From positions 6,463,501 through 6,527,500 of the forward strand of contig OU612074.1 of assembly GCA_914767715.1 (NCBI GenBank): DNA of 64,000 nucleotides. The letters are read 5' to 3'. This DNA comes from Membranipora membranacea. Its lineage: Eukaryota > Bryozoa > Gymnolaemata > Cheilostomatida > Membraniporidae. The notes beneath the pieces are model-generated. The model saw only the letters and a list, made by a program, of their open reading frames with translations, was not told the DNA's origin and made no database searches. This document shows, piece after piece, positions 11,984-23,883 of the stretch; the first letter of the stretch is position 1; every line of letters begins with the position of its first letter. Both the position numbers and the translations under genes were made by a program.

Positions 11984-13559
11984 GAAAGACTATTGTGGAA
12001 AATCTCAAGTGTTGATCACGAAGCATATATATGACTGCATAAGTGGCTTTGATTTGGTGGCCAATATCAGCCTGAGGAATTCATCTCATAGATTACTCAC
12101 ATTTTATTCTGGCACATGAAGAAGGTCATCATGAGACCAAAGGGCTTAGAATTAGCCCTTCTCTGGCAACCTTCCAAATCATGTTATTTTGCATCATCTA
12201 TAATGCCAAGTTGGGAAGGAGCCGGCAAAACCGGATGATGATTAGGTACTGATGACCTAATGTGTTGCTCCATGCGACGAGATTTGAAGCTTATTGTTTA
12301 TTGAATATGGAAATGTTATGGCAGGGTGTGTGATAGAAAAGGTTGAATGACGTTGATACAGGACTATGCAGCTAATTAAATTCGATCTCTTTTTTCTGTA
12401 ATCAGTATCATGGTGTTGATTATATCAATTGTGCAAAATATTTTGACAAGTGGGCTTGTTTATAACAGCAAACAAACAATATATTGGCCATAATAATCAA
12501 ATCTCACATTACAGAGCAAGGTGGTATTACTGTAAAGTCGTATAAGGGGGATGTAATGTTCAAACAAGATTTGCGGAAAGCAAAATGTTATGAAATCAAT
12601 CATATCAAAAATAGAATAAAGCAACATCACTATCTCATCCTGATGTCGTATCTTCATTGTAGATGAATTTCTCCCCAACCTCCTGACAATTGGCAATAGA
12701 AAGATATCTGATATCATTATTAGTGTCATCATTGACATGCAGGATTACAACACTATTTTGTTTTTTTCGCAGCATAAACATGTTATTTGGAGATATAAAT
12801 TGTCAAGGATAGTGGTCAAAGTAATTTAGTTCTGTGATATGATGATATGAAATACTGTTGAACTTGGAAGCAGGGTGTTATTACACACCCTTATCATGTA
12901 GGTACCGATAGTGCCAGAGTTTGAGGACCTAACATATAGTTATGTCGCTTCCTGACATGAATGAGTCACCGAGCGTAGATCAGTTGCAATAAAAAGTTTA
13001 GTTTTTCACATACAAATTGGATGTATGAGAGTGGAAATTTGGATTCATTTAGCTTGCATTAGTTGGTGATAGATGAAGCCAGGCGATAAATACTGATTGT
13101 TCCTATTGGGAGTTATATACTCATTGCCTAGAAAGAAGACAACTTAGTAACTTTTGATATGGGTGGCATATCAAGTGTAAAGCCGAAGACCTAAAGTTTC
13201 TGTCTTATTTCTATTTTCCTGAATGTGGTTGCCTCATCAAAGATCAACTCCCCTCCTAAAAAGTAACTTTTAAATGTTGCAATTAAACCGGCAAATCTTT
13301 TTTAGTGTTATAATCATAATTTTAAGAAAACAATAATAGATAAATAATCCTTTGTATAGGTAACTAAATATCATCAGGGATTTTGCAAGACAAGCAGAAG
13401 GAAGGACTTCTGTGTAGTGAACTGTCAATCATTACGAGTGAGATAACAGAAAACACAATGCTAATCAAGAGTCATAGCAAACTCTGAAATCTAGTCATAT
13501 CGTATGTTCTTTAATTTATCATCTTTGTCTGGATTTTTAAGTTATATCCCCTGACTAGA
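11984..13559. other. No gene supported
   Basis: Overlapping frames on both strands near 12460-12738 have no domain, splice or promoter support. The rest is A-T-rich unique sequence. Confidence 0.4.
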
Positions 13560-13775
13560 TTATTGGGATTTTTCTTCTCTGATAAGTGAGAAATTGAAGG
13601 AGGCAACCAGACTAACAAGAACAATCAGGATAACTGTGTAGGGAGCTGTGCCAATCATGATTAGGAAGAGAACAGACAACTCAACGTTAATCAGACGAGA
13701 AGACTCAGCTCTAAACTGAGACAGCTGATCAACAAAGTCAGTGTTGTCAACGTGTAAAGACAGCCCATCATACAA
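13560..13775 (-). CDS. Possible second membrane-tail exon
   Basis: A minus-strand frame with QLSQFRAESSRLINVELSVL and a long hydrophobic segment ends in LIREEKSQ at 13560. It lies just downstream of the exon at 13949 and has a similar hydrophilic-then-hydrophobic plan, so it could be an alternative last exon or a relic. There is no family match. Confidence 0.22.
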   Translation of the reverse strand: MYDGLSLHVDNTDFVDQLSQFRAESSRLINVELSVLFLIMIGTAPYTVILIVLVSLVASFNFSLIREEKSQ

Positions 13776-13795
13776 AGTCAGTTAATATACAATCG

Positions 13796-13852
13796 ATCGC
13801 TTCTCGGCGATGGATCGATCGCTTCTCGGCCTATTGGCTAAGACCAAAGTGT
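13796..13852 (+). ncRNA. U2 snRNA 5'-end fragment
   Basis: 13818-13852 matches the first 35 or so bases of U2 snRNA (ATCGCTTCTCGGCC, then TTGGCTAAGA), including stem-loop I. It diverges before the branch-point-recognition element (GTGTAGTA), and the rest of U2 is missing. A shorter piece (ATCGCTTCTCGGCG) is repeated just upstream at 13796-13809. It is a retrocopy or the head of a U2-derived SINE, not a functional snRNA gene. Confidence 0.72.
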
Positions 13853-13948
13853 CACTGCCAATGGCCGATTAGTGCCAGTTCAGTTTTGACAGCTCGCTGC
13901 ACACCCACGATTAGGAGGTCCACCATGGCCTCACCTTTAGGATGCATC

Positions 13949-14235
13949 TCAGCTTTCTAGGATGTACAACACTTTCATTGCGAGGATTTCAGTGAAAATC
14001 ACAGCTAATAAGCAGTAAAGTATTTGGTAGCTCTGAGAGTGGATCTGTTGTCCAGAATCGGTGACATCAGGGTCAATAGATGAAGCTGTGATGGCAGGGT
14101 CAACAGGTGAATCTGTGACAACAGATGCAGGGCAATCATCAGCATCTGACAAAAATCTGATTCCGTTTTCTTTAGTTTGATAAAGGGTCTTCATTGCACT
14201 CATGTAAGTCTCCACCATAGCAGCCTCAGATAGTC
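13949..14235 (-). CDS. Possible terminal exon with a hydrophobic tail, unknown protein
   Basis: On the minus strand a possible acceptor (ATTTGTTTGTAG at about 14236) opens a frame reading GLSEAAMVETYMSAMKTLYQ, then a Ser/Thr/Asp/Pro-rich spacer, and ending in YQILYCLLAVIFTEILAMKV close to the stop at 13949. A short hydrophilic domain, a spacer and a hydrophobic end suit a GPI-anchored or single-pass protein. No upstream exon is identified and I recognise no family. Confidence 0.35.
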
Positions 14236-14263
14236 CTACAAACAAATATAACTTCGTACACAA

Positions 14264-16957
14264 GAACCCTCCATTTTACATTTGCTTTAGAATAATTGCT
14301 CAACTTAACCAGTGTTGAATCTACACGCTTTCGCTGTCTGATTGCTTTTCTCAGAGGTAAAACAGTGTCGGGAGGCACCTAGAACAACATCAATCCAGTT
14401 TTCCTGCATAATATTTGCTCCCATTCCATTGGAGGGGAGAAACTCTGAATGCGGACAAATGGACCAAAATCACCTCACAATGCAACTAAATGTTTCTCAA
14501 TACAGTAGTAACTAGGTGAAGGACGGCTGATGTATTTATAATGTTGTGCTACTGGTATCTTAGAACAGTGTAATGTAGTTTAATCCTCTCTTATTTCAGA
14601 AGTGTTTCTGAACCAGTGTTTTATTCAGCGCACATCAATCTGCGTATTGTAACAGTCATTAATGAGAGTACAGAGCCATTATCTGTGGAATTAATAATTA
14701 TTGTATTGGTAACCGTGATACAGAGAGCCAGCGAAGTTGGTTTTTCCTTCTCATATTTTTCAAGTCTTATTATTGTGTTTGTTAGAAAATACCTCGTATG
14801 CATTTTTTGTACATTGAGTTTCCCGCCACGAAACTCAATGTTTGTCTCGTATCTAATTTGTCACTCTTTGTTATATTTATAACAGATAATGAAGCATCGG
14901 AAAGGTACTTAGTATAAGAAAACCATTTTTCTATGTCATAACCGTAACTCTGAAATGCATCACGGCCGCCACACATCTTATCAATATAGTTAGAAAACTG
15001 ATATGGAAGCTGGCAGCTGATTAAAGTGTTTCATGCTGCAACTATCACAGCCGGCAATATTCAATCAGGATGGGTTTATTTCTCTTTTGTACATTGTGCA
15101 AATTCCCATTTTTTATTAAAAATTATTAACTTGTATAGAAATAGCACTCATCAGGTTTAATCATTATTTATGAGTTTACAGACTTTGCCTGACCAGTCAT
15201 AAGCTTTTCCAAAAGGGTATACTTATTTTGTTTTTTTTTAATCTTTCTTCTTGTTTGGGCCCTTTAATTCCAAGCTGGTACAACTTGATTGGGAACCGAA
15301 TTAGCACTTATCGAGCTAAATGGCAGTTTAGGACCAAACTACCATAATGGACAATAAACTTTACAGCACTTCTATCCATTATTGCAGCTCGCAGTGGTCA
15401 AAATATTTCAGTAATCTCCGACCAAGATATAACATTGGTGTGGAACAGACTTCAGTATGATATCCATTCAATAAGGTACAGTTAGGTGCCTCAGAGTTTT
15501 TTACATAATTTTTACCAAGAAATTGGTTCTGAGGTGTTGACCAACCCAGTTCAAAAACCAAACACAGTAGTGAATTGGATTGTGAAGCATGGTGTGTGGC
15601 TGTCATTGCAGCGTGATGAAAATCAGCTTAGTTTTTAATGTAATATTACTTCACCCAGCAAAAATGAGAAGTGCAACACATCTCCGGTATTGAAAAATTG
15701 AACAAAGCAAATAGTATAATATAAAAAAAAATTGTTTGTTTAGAAAAAATAGACAACATTTTGTCACGTTTCATTACATGTTAATTTGCTAAAAGTTTTA
15801 GACTATGTCAACCATTAAATGTTTCTGATAACCTTGATTCTCACCAGAAAACTGTATCAGATAGGACACAGTTTGTTTCCATACAAAAAGGTGCAGACAA
15901 ATCAGAATTACCTCCAATACAAACATCAGTGTCCCTCAAAGCTCAGTTCTAGCTCCAAGTGTATTACCAATAACAAGACAACAATTTTTTTCATATACAT
16001 ATACGATGATACAGTTTATATGACAACATCTGATAACTTCATTCAGGCATTCCAACATAGAACAGAGGTTTGCCTTTGAGAGAAACATTGGAAAGATATA
16101 TTTCTTAGGGCACATTATTGGAGCATACTATGTCTGGTTTGAGTCTAGAGACCAATGAGCAGTCGTGTGAACTCAGTGTGCCTATTCAGTGCCTTAATTT
16201 TTCGCATCAGGTCTTTGTATTTGGTTTATGAGTACCTTATCACTGATGCATCAATTTTTGAACATCTCTCAACATATATCAGCTGTTGAGCTGATAATAT
16301 ATGATTAAAAATGGAGGCCAAGATACAAATGGGCTGTAGATCTTCTTCATCCAGCTACATCAGGTCAGCTTAAACTTCAATGTCACTAAATGCGTGTGAT
16401 AAACTCTTTGATCTGTGAAGAAGCCTTAACTTCTGCCTGATAATTGCCTTCGAATTGGTCATATAGGATGATCGTAATCTGACAAGTATTATTAATTACT
16501 GGCTAACCTGAAAAAAAAACAAAGTTAAACAAGACTGATTGATGTTTGTTGTGTCTGGTTTTAGTTTAATGACCTTCAGCCATATTCCGTCACCTGAAAC
16601 CCACCCATTCAAGAGGAAGGACACAATATGAAAATGCCAACATTATATGTGACCCAGACAGTATGTCAAACAACAAACTACCAAAATTATTATTTGCAGT
16701 CTCACTTCAAAGTCTCAGCTACCACGGCAACAAATTGATTCAAAATGTCCTGTATTTTGTTCTGCAATGTGTATTAGTTTGTCCTTGTTTAGGTTGAGGT
16801 CTATTATTTGTATACCAATTCATGTGGATGTAGTTATGGTTGCCTCATGGCTAAGCAAGGAAGTGAAACAGTAACGAAAGTCAACAAAGGGGAGATGCTA
16901 GTCCTACTGATAAATTGATGATTGTTGCTGCTGAGTGATATTAACATATCCATGCTT
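14264..16957. other. No gene supported
   Basis: Unique A-T-rich sequence. A hairpin at 14811-14841 has an 11-base stem (ACATTGAGTTT) and a nine-base loop. Minus-strand frames near 14782-14976 and 15379-15606 have no domain or splice support. Confidence 0.4.
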
Positions 16958-17090
16958 TGCAGCTGACGCTGAATTGTACTCCATGGGGATAATATGGAGA
17001 ATGTTCAACAAACTGCAGACAACGAGTGCAAATTAGACTGAGGACCTTTGTGACTGAGACAAATCATTCACTTGTCCAATATGATGGGCC
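16958..17090 (+). pseudogene. TSR exon pseudogene (third family copy)
   Basis: A TTTGCAG acceptor is followed by sequence readable as a TSR: YGECSTNC, then QIRLRTFVTETNHSLVQY, matching YGHCSKTC and QIRSRSCVTVTGYSLIQKY of gene B. A stop codon replaces the aspartate or asparagine before YGEC, CGQG has become CRQR, and the third cysteine is phenylalanine. Homology stops near 17090 where a SINE-like sequence begins. It is on the plus strand, opposite to genes A and B. Confidence 0.72.
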
Positions 17091-17240
17091 TCCTGCCCTC
17101 TAACGCGCAAACATTAGATATCTCAGGTTCCAATCCCTGTGCAGTCCACTTCCCGCTGGGCTCAATTGATGCCCCAGGTGTGCTCTGACCTACCTGCAAA
17201 CTGAGAGCAACTTGGCGCCGAATATGGTCGCAGTGCCCTT
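17091..17240 (+). mobile_element. SINE-like element following the dead TSR exon
   Basis: CTCTAACGCGC is followed by a good B box (GGTTCCAATCC at 17126-17136) and then 'ggtgtgctctgacc', a string also found in inverted orientation at about 5553-5565. The shared string suggests one SINE family. Confidence 0.5.
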
Positions 17241-18173
17241 AAGGCCCTTTTATTTCTCAGTGTACGAGCAGAGACACACTTGCAAATTTTACCCATGGCT
17301 GATGGCATATATGGTGTATATTAATTAGTTGAAACTAGCATTAATACCTGAAAGCACCTCTCATCAGTTAAATGTCCATCATCCATTTTTTTCCTTACAT
17401 TGTCATGTACTCCGCCCAATTTAAGAAATAATTGAAACTTGTCACAGTGCCGTGTTTCACCACCACCTGTACAGATATATTTCATTCAGATAGACTTCAC
17501 CAAGCCGACTCGTTACCATGGATACTACAATAAATGACAACCCATAGAGACAGTTTTGTGATAAATCAATCAGCCAGGCGTAATGCTCACTTACGCTTGA
17601 AGTCCTGAGGCTAGAAATCTTGCCGATCACGATAGAACTTTCTGTTTGTACAGTTTATTGTTCAATTTAGATGCGAATGCTCATATCACCATACAACCCA
17701 GCCTGATCATGAAGATTCACAATTGTGCTGAGGCATCTGAATTAAAATTGATATTGTTATACTAACTATGCCTATGTTGAGTAGGACGGCAAGACGGCTT
17801 TGTACTAACCTGAAGAATAATTATGATGAATAATGTTGCATAGTTTTTGAGCAAGAGAAAAAATGATACATTGTTTATCGAAATGAATTAACATGTATGC
17901 CATAACAATAATATCCACTATAACTATTTGGCTAGGGAGGCTTAAAAATAAAATAACTCAGACCCTATATTTAACTCACATAAACTCTTGCCATTTAGCA
18001 AAAAAGAAAAAAACTCCACTCACACATTCTATAAATATACCCGAATGCAAAGTACATATTATCCAGAAAGACAAATATATTTGTATTACTGCTCTGGCCT
18101 TAGCATATAATAGATATTGATTTATTAACACTTTGACCATTATCATAATGTCTCTTGGCGAGATAGGAAATTG

Positions 18174-18186
18174 GGGGGGGGGGGGG
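18174..18186 (+). repeat. Poly-G run
   Basis: An uninterrupted run of about 13 G within otherwise A-T-rich sequence. A similar run occurs near 28404. Confidence 0.9.
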
Positions 18187-19562
18187 CAGTGATATTGGAA
18201 ATGCCTTCAGTATCGATTACCTTTATTTTTCTTAAATGCAAGATTGAAACTGGATTTTTTATCCAGTGTCAAATGATCTTTTGATAAAGTCAGAGGGTTA
18301 TATCACACTCACACTTACCAATCTACGGGCAGCAAAATATAAGTTACCCTTGGAGAGGTTTTAATGGGCTAATTTTCCCAAATCAATTAATTAAATTTCA
18401 GGAAATTCTACACTAGCACTCTAACAAACTGAGACATCTCCTAGTCATGATTTAGCCATATGCTTTGAAATAATTGAAACAACATGTTCAAAATATAACA
18501 CATCCCGGTAACACAGTGCTTTCTTTAATTTGTTTTAAACACCAGTTTTCTTTTGGCAGCCCCGTTTATCAGTCCCCCCTGAAGAGGCAAAGTGGAACCT
18601 TTATACTTCATTTAAACACACATTTGACCTTTTGTATTTACGGTCCTGATACAAACAGAAGTGGCCAGGTTGCAGTGCCAAATCACAAAAGATATCCGAA
18701 GCAGTATTGCCCCTGGATAAAGTTCTCACAAGTCCATAGACAGCTCCTTGCAAACTGGATTCGGAGTTTGGATTTTAATTTGAAAGCGTTGATGCAGCCA
18801 GATCAACAGGTTTGCCAGGTTGGATGTTATGTGAAAAATCAAGTTTTGGCTACGTGGAATTAATAAAGGCTGTGTGACCTTTATTGAATGCACACAAGAT
18901 TCGTTTTTATAAAGGATTTTGGTGTGATCAATTTGGCAGTTCATGTAGCTGTGTTCAATCCAGTTGGGCGATGGGGCCTCGTCTTTTTAATAGAGAAATG
19001 CAAAGTCTTGATTTGTTCTTATGGGTGTATTGATCATTATTATTTTAGAATGCTAATCTTCTTAACTGATAAAAAATCTCTAATCCTATTGGAGGTTTGT
19101 AAACCAATCACTTTTGTTATAGATGTACACATATAATCAAATAATTGCACTAACTGTCACCATACAATTAAATTCATCTATGTTATAATTACATGACGTC
19201 AAGCAAAATAATGCCAAGTATCAATAATCGCTTCGATGGATGTTACATGGCAGTACACAAATTGTGCATGATCACAAACATATCATTACAATTTCAATGA
19301 TTTGTAAAGGAAATTGCTAGAGCATGAAAGGTCTTGCAATATACCACATGAATGAAAATCGTAATAGCGAATGATTACTCTATTTCTAATAACCTTAACA
19401 AGCTTCATTGGTCGGTATTCATCCAATCACTGGCATCACTAAGATGCGTTTTTTCATCTCCAAGGATGACGACACAGTGCCAAATAGTTGCGTATGAAGT
19501 ATCAGATTGTTGAAAAAGAATAATTGTAGGTTTTGCATGAAATATTTTCCTAAAGGATTTGC

Positions 19563-19597
19563 TATAAAATGTCTTGAATTAATATAAAGTCATCAGT
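19563..19597 (+). promoter_or_regulatory. TATA box and initiator of the ten-cysteine peptide gene
   Basis: TATAAAA lies at 19563-19569 and an initiator-like TCAGT at 19593-19597 puts the likely start of transcription near 19595, about 32 bases downstream of the TATA box and about 90 bases before the ATG at 19683. The duplicated region near 63500 has lost the TATA motif. Confidence 0.65.
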
Positions 19598-19682
19598 AGC
19601 TGTAAGAGAGAGCAACAGTACTAACTCCAAAAATTTAATTAGCATTCTTCAAGAGAGATACTTTATAATCTACTAGTGAATC

Positions 19683-20867
19683 ATGGGAATTATTATGTAA
19701 GTATTATGAGTAGAGTTTTTCTGCATCAGTTATCTCCAAAAATAACACAGGTATATTATTTTTCAAATATTGCAATTATAAATTTCGGCTATCCGTACGC
19801 TCTGCTAAAATTGCTACAATATATGCAATCAAATTATCATAAATCGGTCCTGAAGTTCTAACTCATTTTGCATTATTTCTAATCATGATATATTATTATG
19901 TATTGATTTTTTCCAGGCAAAACTCACTTCTATTGATTGCTGTTGGATTGGCACTAACATGTGTAGCTTATGCTCGAGGTAAGAATATTTTATTATCCCT
20001 AAGTGTGCACTTAGTACATGAAGCAGAAATGTGTGCTAGCTGCTTTTTTATTATGGTTCTTAAAGTGACTGTGAAGGAATCAGGTTTATCGTATCATTCT
20101 AGAGATATCAATCTAACGTAGACTGCTGTTCTAGGTTGATAAACAGCCTGTACCCCAGTTTCAACTGATTTTCCCAAGGTTGTGATGAGAAGAAATCATT
20201 TAAACGATAGTGTAAGTACACCAACTAGTACGCTTTTATTTCATCATTGAGAGATCATCAGTAGAACCACAGGCTTTTTATTGACCTAGAGCAATATTCT
20301 AAATAAGACTAGATCTCTACAATTCTACCGAAACCCTGTATCTTTTCAGAATAACTTGAATTTACTCATTGAAATAAATCTTCTATCTTCTATCTGACTG
20401 TACAGTATAATTGATTCATACTTATTTCACAGTCCTAATGCTCTGAGTAGTCTAACTGAGACTATCTGTCTCCCAGATACCTGGTAACTGACAAGTAGAA
20501 ATCTGCGAAAAATTGATATTAACATTCTTTGCATACAGCAAGATCTAGCTAGACCATCTGGTTATAGTAATATGAGCTGTTCTGTTGGAAGGTAGCTTTG
20601 CCGAAAATGGTTGCAAGTTTATCTAATGTTAGCATGTTTATTGCAGTGGCGCTGCCAGATGAAGGATCTAAAGATGGGCCGTGTGATGGAGTTCCAGGTT
20701 ATGGAGTGGTACCTCAGGCCACAAACTTCTGCGTAAATTACCCAACATACATCTGCTGTCCAGTATGCCCTTGTGACTATCATTTCTCTGAAACTAACGA
20801 TGTTGGTGGTATGTGCTGCAAAGACCACATCAACGGGCATGGCTACTGTTGCAAAGCAAACATTTGA
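19683..20867 (+). CDS. Secreted ten-cysteine peptide precursor, three exons, 98 residues
   Basis: Coding exons are 19683-19696, 19917-19978 and 20647-20867. The first donor is AT|GTAAGT, the second G|GTAAGA, and the acceptors follow pyrimidine tracts. The product begins MGIIMQNSLLLIAVGLALTC, a signal peptide with likely cleavage after about residue 24 (AYA-R). The mature part of about 74 residues has ten cysteines spaced C-x15-C-x7-CC-x2-C-x1-C-x13-CC-x9-CC, enough for five disulfides. Glycine, proline and aromatic residues are frequent and there is no membrane segment. An ATG in frame at residue 5 spans the first splice junction and is an alternative start. No family is recognised; defence, venom-like or structural roles are all open. 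A diverged copy of the signal-peptide exon is at 63852. Confidence 0.82.
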
Positions 20868-21069
20868 AAAAGGCCTCTGTCAAATATTCTGAACTTTTAT
20901 ATTTTTTCTAATGGTCTAAATCCAAAGTGATAACCATCTTTCAATTAGTGGATGTTTGACTGTTAAATTATTCATACATAATAGCTTTTATGAAAATATA
21001 TTAAATCATGAGTCTATGTTTTACCAATCATCAGTTAATACCAGTTACAATACGCAACCTGGTTAACAG

Positions 21070-21075
21070 AATAAA
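21070..21075 (+). terminator. Polyadenylation signal AATAAA after the ten-cysteine peptide gene
   Basis: AATAAA occurs about 200 bases after the stop codon of the ten-cysteine peptide gene, on the same strand. It is the first canonical signal seen downstream. Confidence 0.5.
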
Positions 21076-22280
21076 ATTGGTTCAAAAACTCATTTTAAAA
21101 GATTGGTTCTGCCACATATGTGGCTTCATAAGTGAAAGAAAACTAAATTGTTCAACCAATAATGTTAATTAACGGATTACATTTCCTTTTTCTTTGATTG
21201 ATATTGACCGTTCGCATGTCTCAGTTAATTGTTTCTGCCGTACAAGCCATCTTAAAAGTTTCATTAGTACGGTGTACCTTAGATGAGCCCTCTATTACAA
21301 GGGAAAGGAGGTACATAATATATTACTAGACTAATCACTTGTTACAGTCCAATGTCTATTGGGAATAAAACCTAAAACCAAAACTTTAAAATAACTCATG
21401 CTCTCATACTTTTCTGTCAGGATTGTGTCTCTGATTGCATGGGACATGCAACATTAAATTAAATTAAATTATCTTTGAGAAGTTACCTTCTCAATAAATG
21501 AGAGGGAGACAATCATTCCTTAGTTTAACTTAATTCAGATGGGATTTTACAAATCATCTTGTTACAGTACAACAGAACTGAAGGTGCAACTCGCATGTCC
21601 CATATATTGCCCAGATTTCATTGGGACCCAAGACCCTGTTCTTTGAGTCTGTGCTAGAAAAACCCTGCTGAGACACTCATTTTCTGGTATAACAAAATGT
21701 ATTTCGTTTATTTATTTATAGAGGTTTTCTTAAAAGTGTACAGATAACAAAAGGAATTCTATTATAGGTAACTGTTCTCTTTGGCATGGGCCAAGTGACC
21801 AAGTAACCTTTTGTAATAAAGTTCTGTTATTTTGAAACATGTTGATCATTGCTTTTCTCTCAGTCAATCAACTCTATCCTATACATTCGATCAGCCATGT
21901 GAATGCTTTTTTTGCTGACTGATTATGTCAAAGAAAAACTCAGCATGCATTCAGTGCTAATAAACAATAGCTTATCAAAGTTGAAACTCTATAACATTAT
22001 GCCAACATATAATAGGCGTGTCCAGGCATGTCAAGTTGTCAAGTTTTGGTCACATGAGTTTGTCTGCCTTTCTGACAACCAGCAAAAATTTAGTTGATTG
22101 GAAATGCGCAATAATTGCTATGTGTCTGATTTGTTTATGACTAAGGACTGAAAACCGAGTTAGTTTTCGAATAAGTTACAACAGCGCAGGATAGTTGTAA
22201 CGCATACCCATGACAGGTAATATATACTAGCCGCCGATATTATAGTTGCATAACAATCAATTGTCGCATGACAAACAGCA
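21076..22280. other. No gene seen
   Basis: A-T-rich unique sequence with a short AAATT repeat near 21457. No coding or structural signal supported. Confidence 0.4.
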
Positions 22281-22282
22281 AT

Positions 22283-22925
22283 GCAGTACGATCAACTTAC
22301 TAGTTGACAAGGTTTCTCACCATACTACCATCTCTTGATGGTAGACTCACTTGCAATAGGACAGATTTTTGACTACTTTGTCTACATAATCTGGGGGCAT
22401 GTATTCACTTGTACCATGTACAATGCGGAGCCCAATTTGTTAGTATGAAAGTATAATGGGAACAAGGAAAACAGTAATAGCAAGCAATAGCGAGCACCAG
22501 CAAGCAAGCAAACAACAGCAAGCCAGCAACAGCTACAGCGAGGCAGTACAATCAACTTACTAGTTGAAAATGTTTCTCACCATACTACTATCTCTTGATG
22601 GTAGACTCACTTGCAATAGAACAGATTTTAGACTACTTCGTCCACATAATCTGGCGGGCATGTATTCACTTGTACCATGTACAAAGCCGAGCCCAATTTG
22701 TTAGTATGAAGGTGAAGTATAATAGAAACAAGGAAAACAGTACAAAACAGTACAATACAGTACAAAACAGTACAATCAACTTTTTAGTTGACAAGGTTTC
22801 TCAAGATACTACCATCTCTTGATTGTAGACTCACTTGCAATAAGACAGATTTTAGACTACTTCGTCTACATAATCTGGTGGGCATACATTCACTTGTACC
22901 ATGTACAAAGCTGAGCCCAATTTGT
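22283..22925 (+). repeat. Three tandem units of about 200 bp with simple-repeat linkers
   Basis: Units start near 22283, 22541 and 22770 with 'caatcaactt' (or 'gatcaactt') and share 'ctcttgatggtagactcact' and 'gagcccaatttgtt'. Linkers are AGCAAGC-type and ACAAAACAGT-type simple repeats. Confidence 0.85.
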
Positions 22926-22937
22926 TTTGTCTTTGAA

Positions 22938-23345
22938 AAAAGGTGTCTAACAAATACATATTTAAGAGAGTAACATTTTGAGAGACAGACATAATTGTGC
23001 GCTTGTAATTCAATATGAACTCAATTTGAATTCAACTACAAGGGGAGATAACTCCTAATATGTAGTACTAAGTTACCAGAGAGGTGACACTCCATCAATT
23101 GGTAACATAACTCTGACCAGTCAAGTCATGTCAGAACCAGCATAACAAGGTGTCTGAAAAATACATATATTTTAGAGAGTAACATTTCGAAAGACAGACA
23201 TAAGTGTGCACTTGTAATCCAGTATGCATTCAATTTCAATTCAACTAAAAGAGGAGATACCGCCTAATATGTAGTATTAAGTTACCAGGGAGATGACACT
23301 ACATCATTTGGTAACATAACTCTGACCAGTCAGGTCATGTCAGAA
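22938..23345 (+). repeat. Two tandem units of about 205 bp
   Basis: Both units begin 'ggtgtct', contain 'agacagacataa' and 'gtagta', and end 'gaccagtcaagtcatgtcag' or its near match. Confidence 0.85.
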
Positions 23346-23679
23346 CAAACATTATTATACATTGGAATACCTTGGTTATAATGGTGTTGAATCACCTTTG
23401 ATTGAATGATCTTCAATGAACTAGTTCATTCATTGCCTACATTATCATCATAATGATGGATTGAATGTATTCAACCTGAAAGTGAAAGTTTTTCTAGTCA
23501 CACACAGTCTTCTCTATCAAATCAATGACAATACTTTCTTTCAGTTCCAGTGTGTGTTCTCAATATGAATCAAATACCTGGTTAGTAGCTAGTTTTTGAG
23601 TGAGTGAGAAATTGACAGACTTATTTTCTTTCAAGACCGGCGTGGTGACCGGATGTAGATTGAAAGAAAGAATATGTGT

Positions 23680-23780
23680 GTAGCTGTGAACAGTAGTTCT
23701 AAGAAAGCCTATCATTGGCTGAGAACAATAGTTCTAAGAAAGCCTATCATTGGCTGAGAACAGTAGTTCTAAGTTTTCGT
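23680..23780 (+). repeat. Short tandem repeat of about 36 bp
   Basis: 'cagtagttctaagaaagcct' plus 'atcattggctgagaa' occurs twice, with a third partial copy. The surrounding 23346-23883 has no other feature. Confidence 0.8.
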
Positions 23781-23883
23781 TACCAATAAGTTGTCCTTAG
23801 TTGGTTGAGGGAGGGCAACTTTTTATTCAGTTGACCTGGATTATTTGTCATGTCTTGGGACTGATTGCCAAGACAAGGGACAA

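Larger units (their letters stand above)
17400..19985 (+). repeat. Segmental duplication, copy 1
   Basis: Diverged but collinear with about 61830-63960. Matching landmarks include 'actcgttaccatggat' (17507) with 'actcgtaaccatggat' (61975), 'ctgagacatctcctag' (18429) with 'ctgaaacatctcctac' (62357), and the signal-peptide exon at 19917. It includes the promoter and first two exons of the ten-cysteine peptide gene. Confidence 0.72.

Noticed and set aside
12460-12738. 92-residue minus-strand frame with hydrophobic stretches
   Set aside because: Overlapped by an open frame on the other strand in A-T-rich DNA, with no splice or promoter support.
13818-13852. Functional U2 snRNA gene
   Set aside because: Only the first stem-loop is present. 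The branch-point site, Sm site and later stem-loops are missing.
22283-23345. CRISPR-like array
   Set aside because: Units are about 200 bases long with simple-repeat linkers, and the DNA is clearly eukaryotic.
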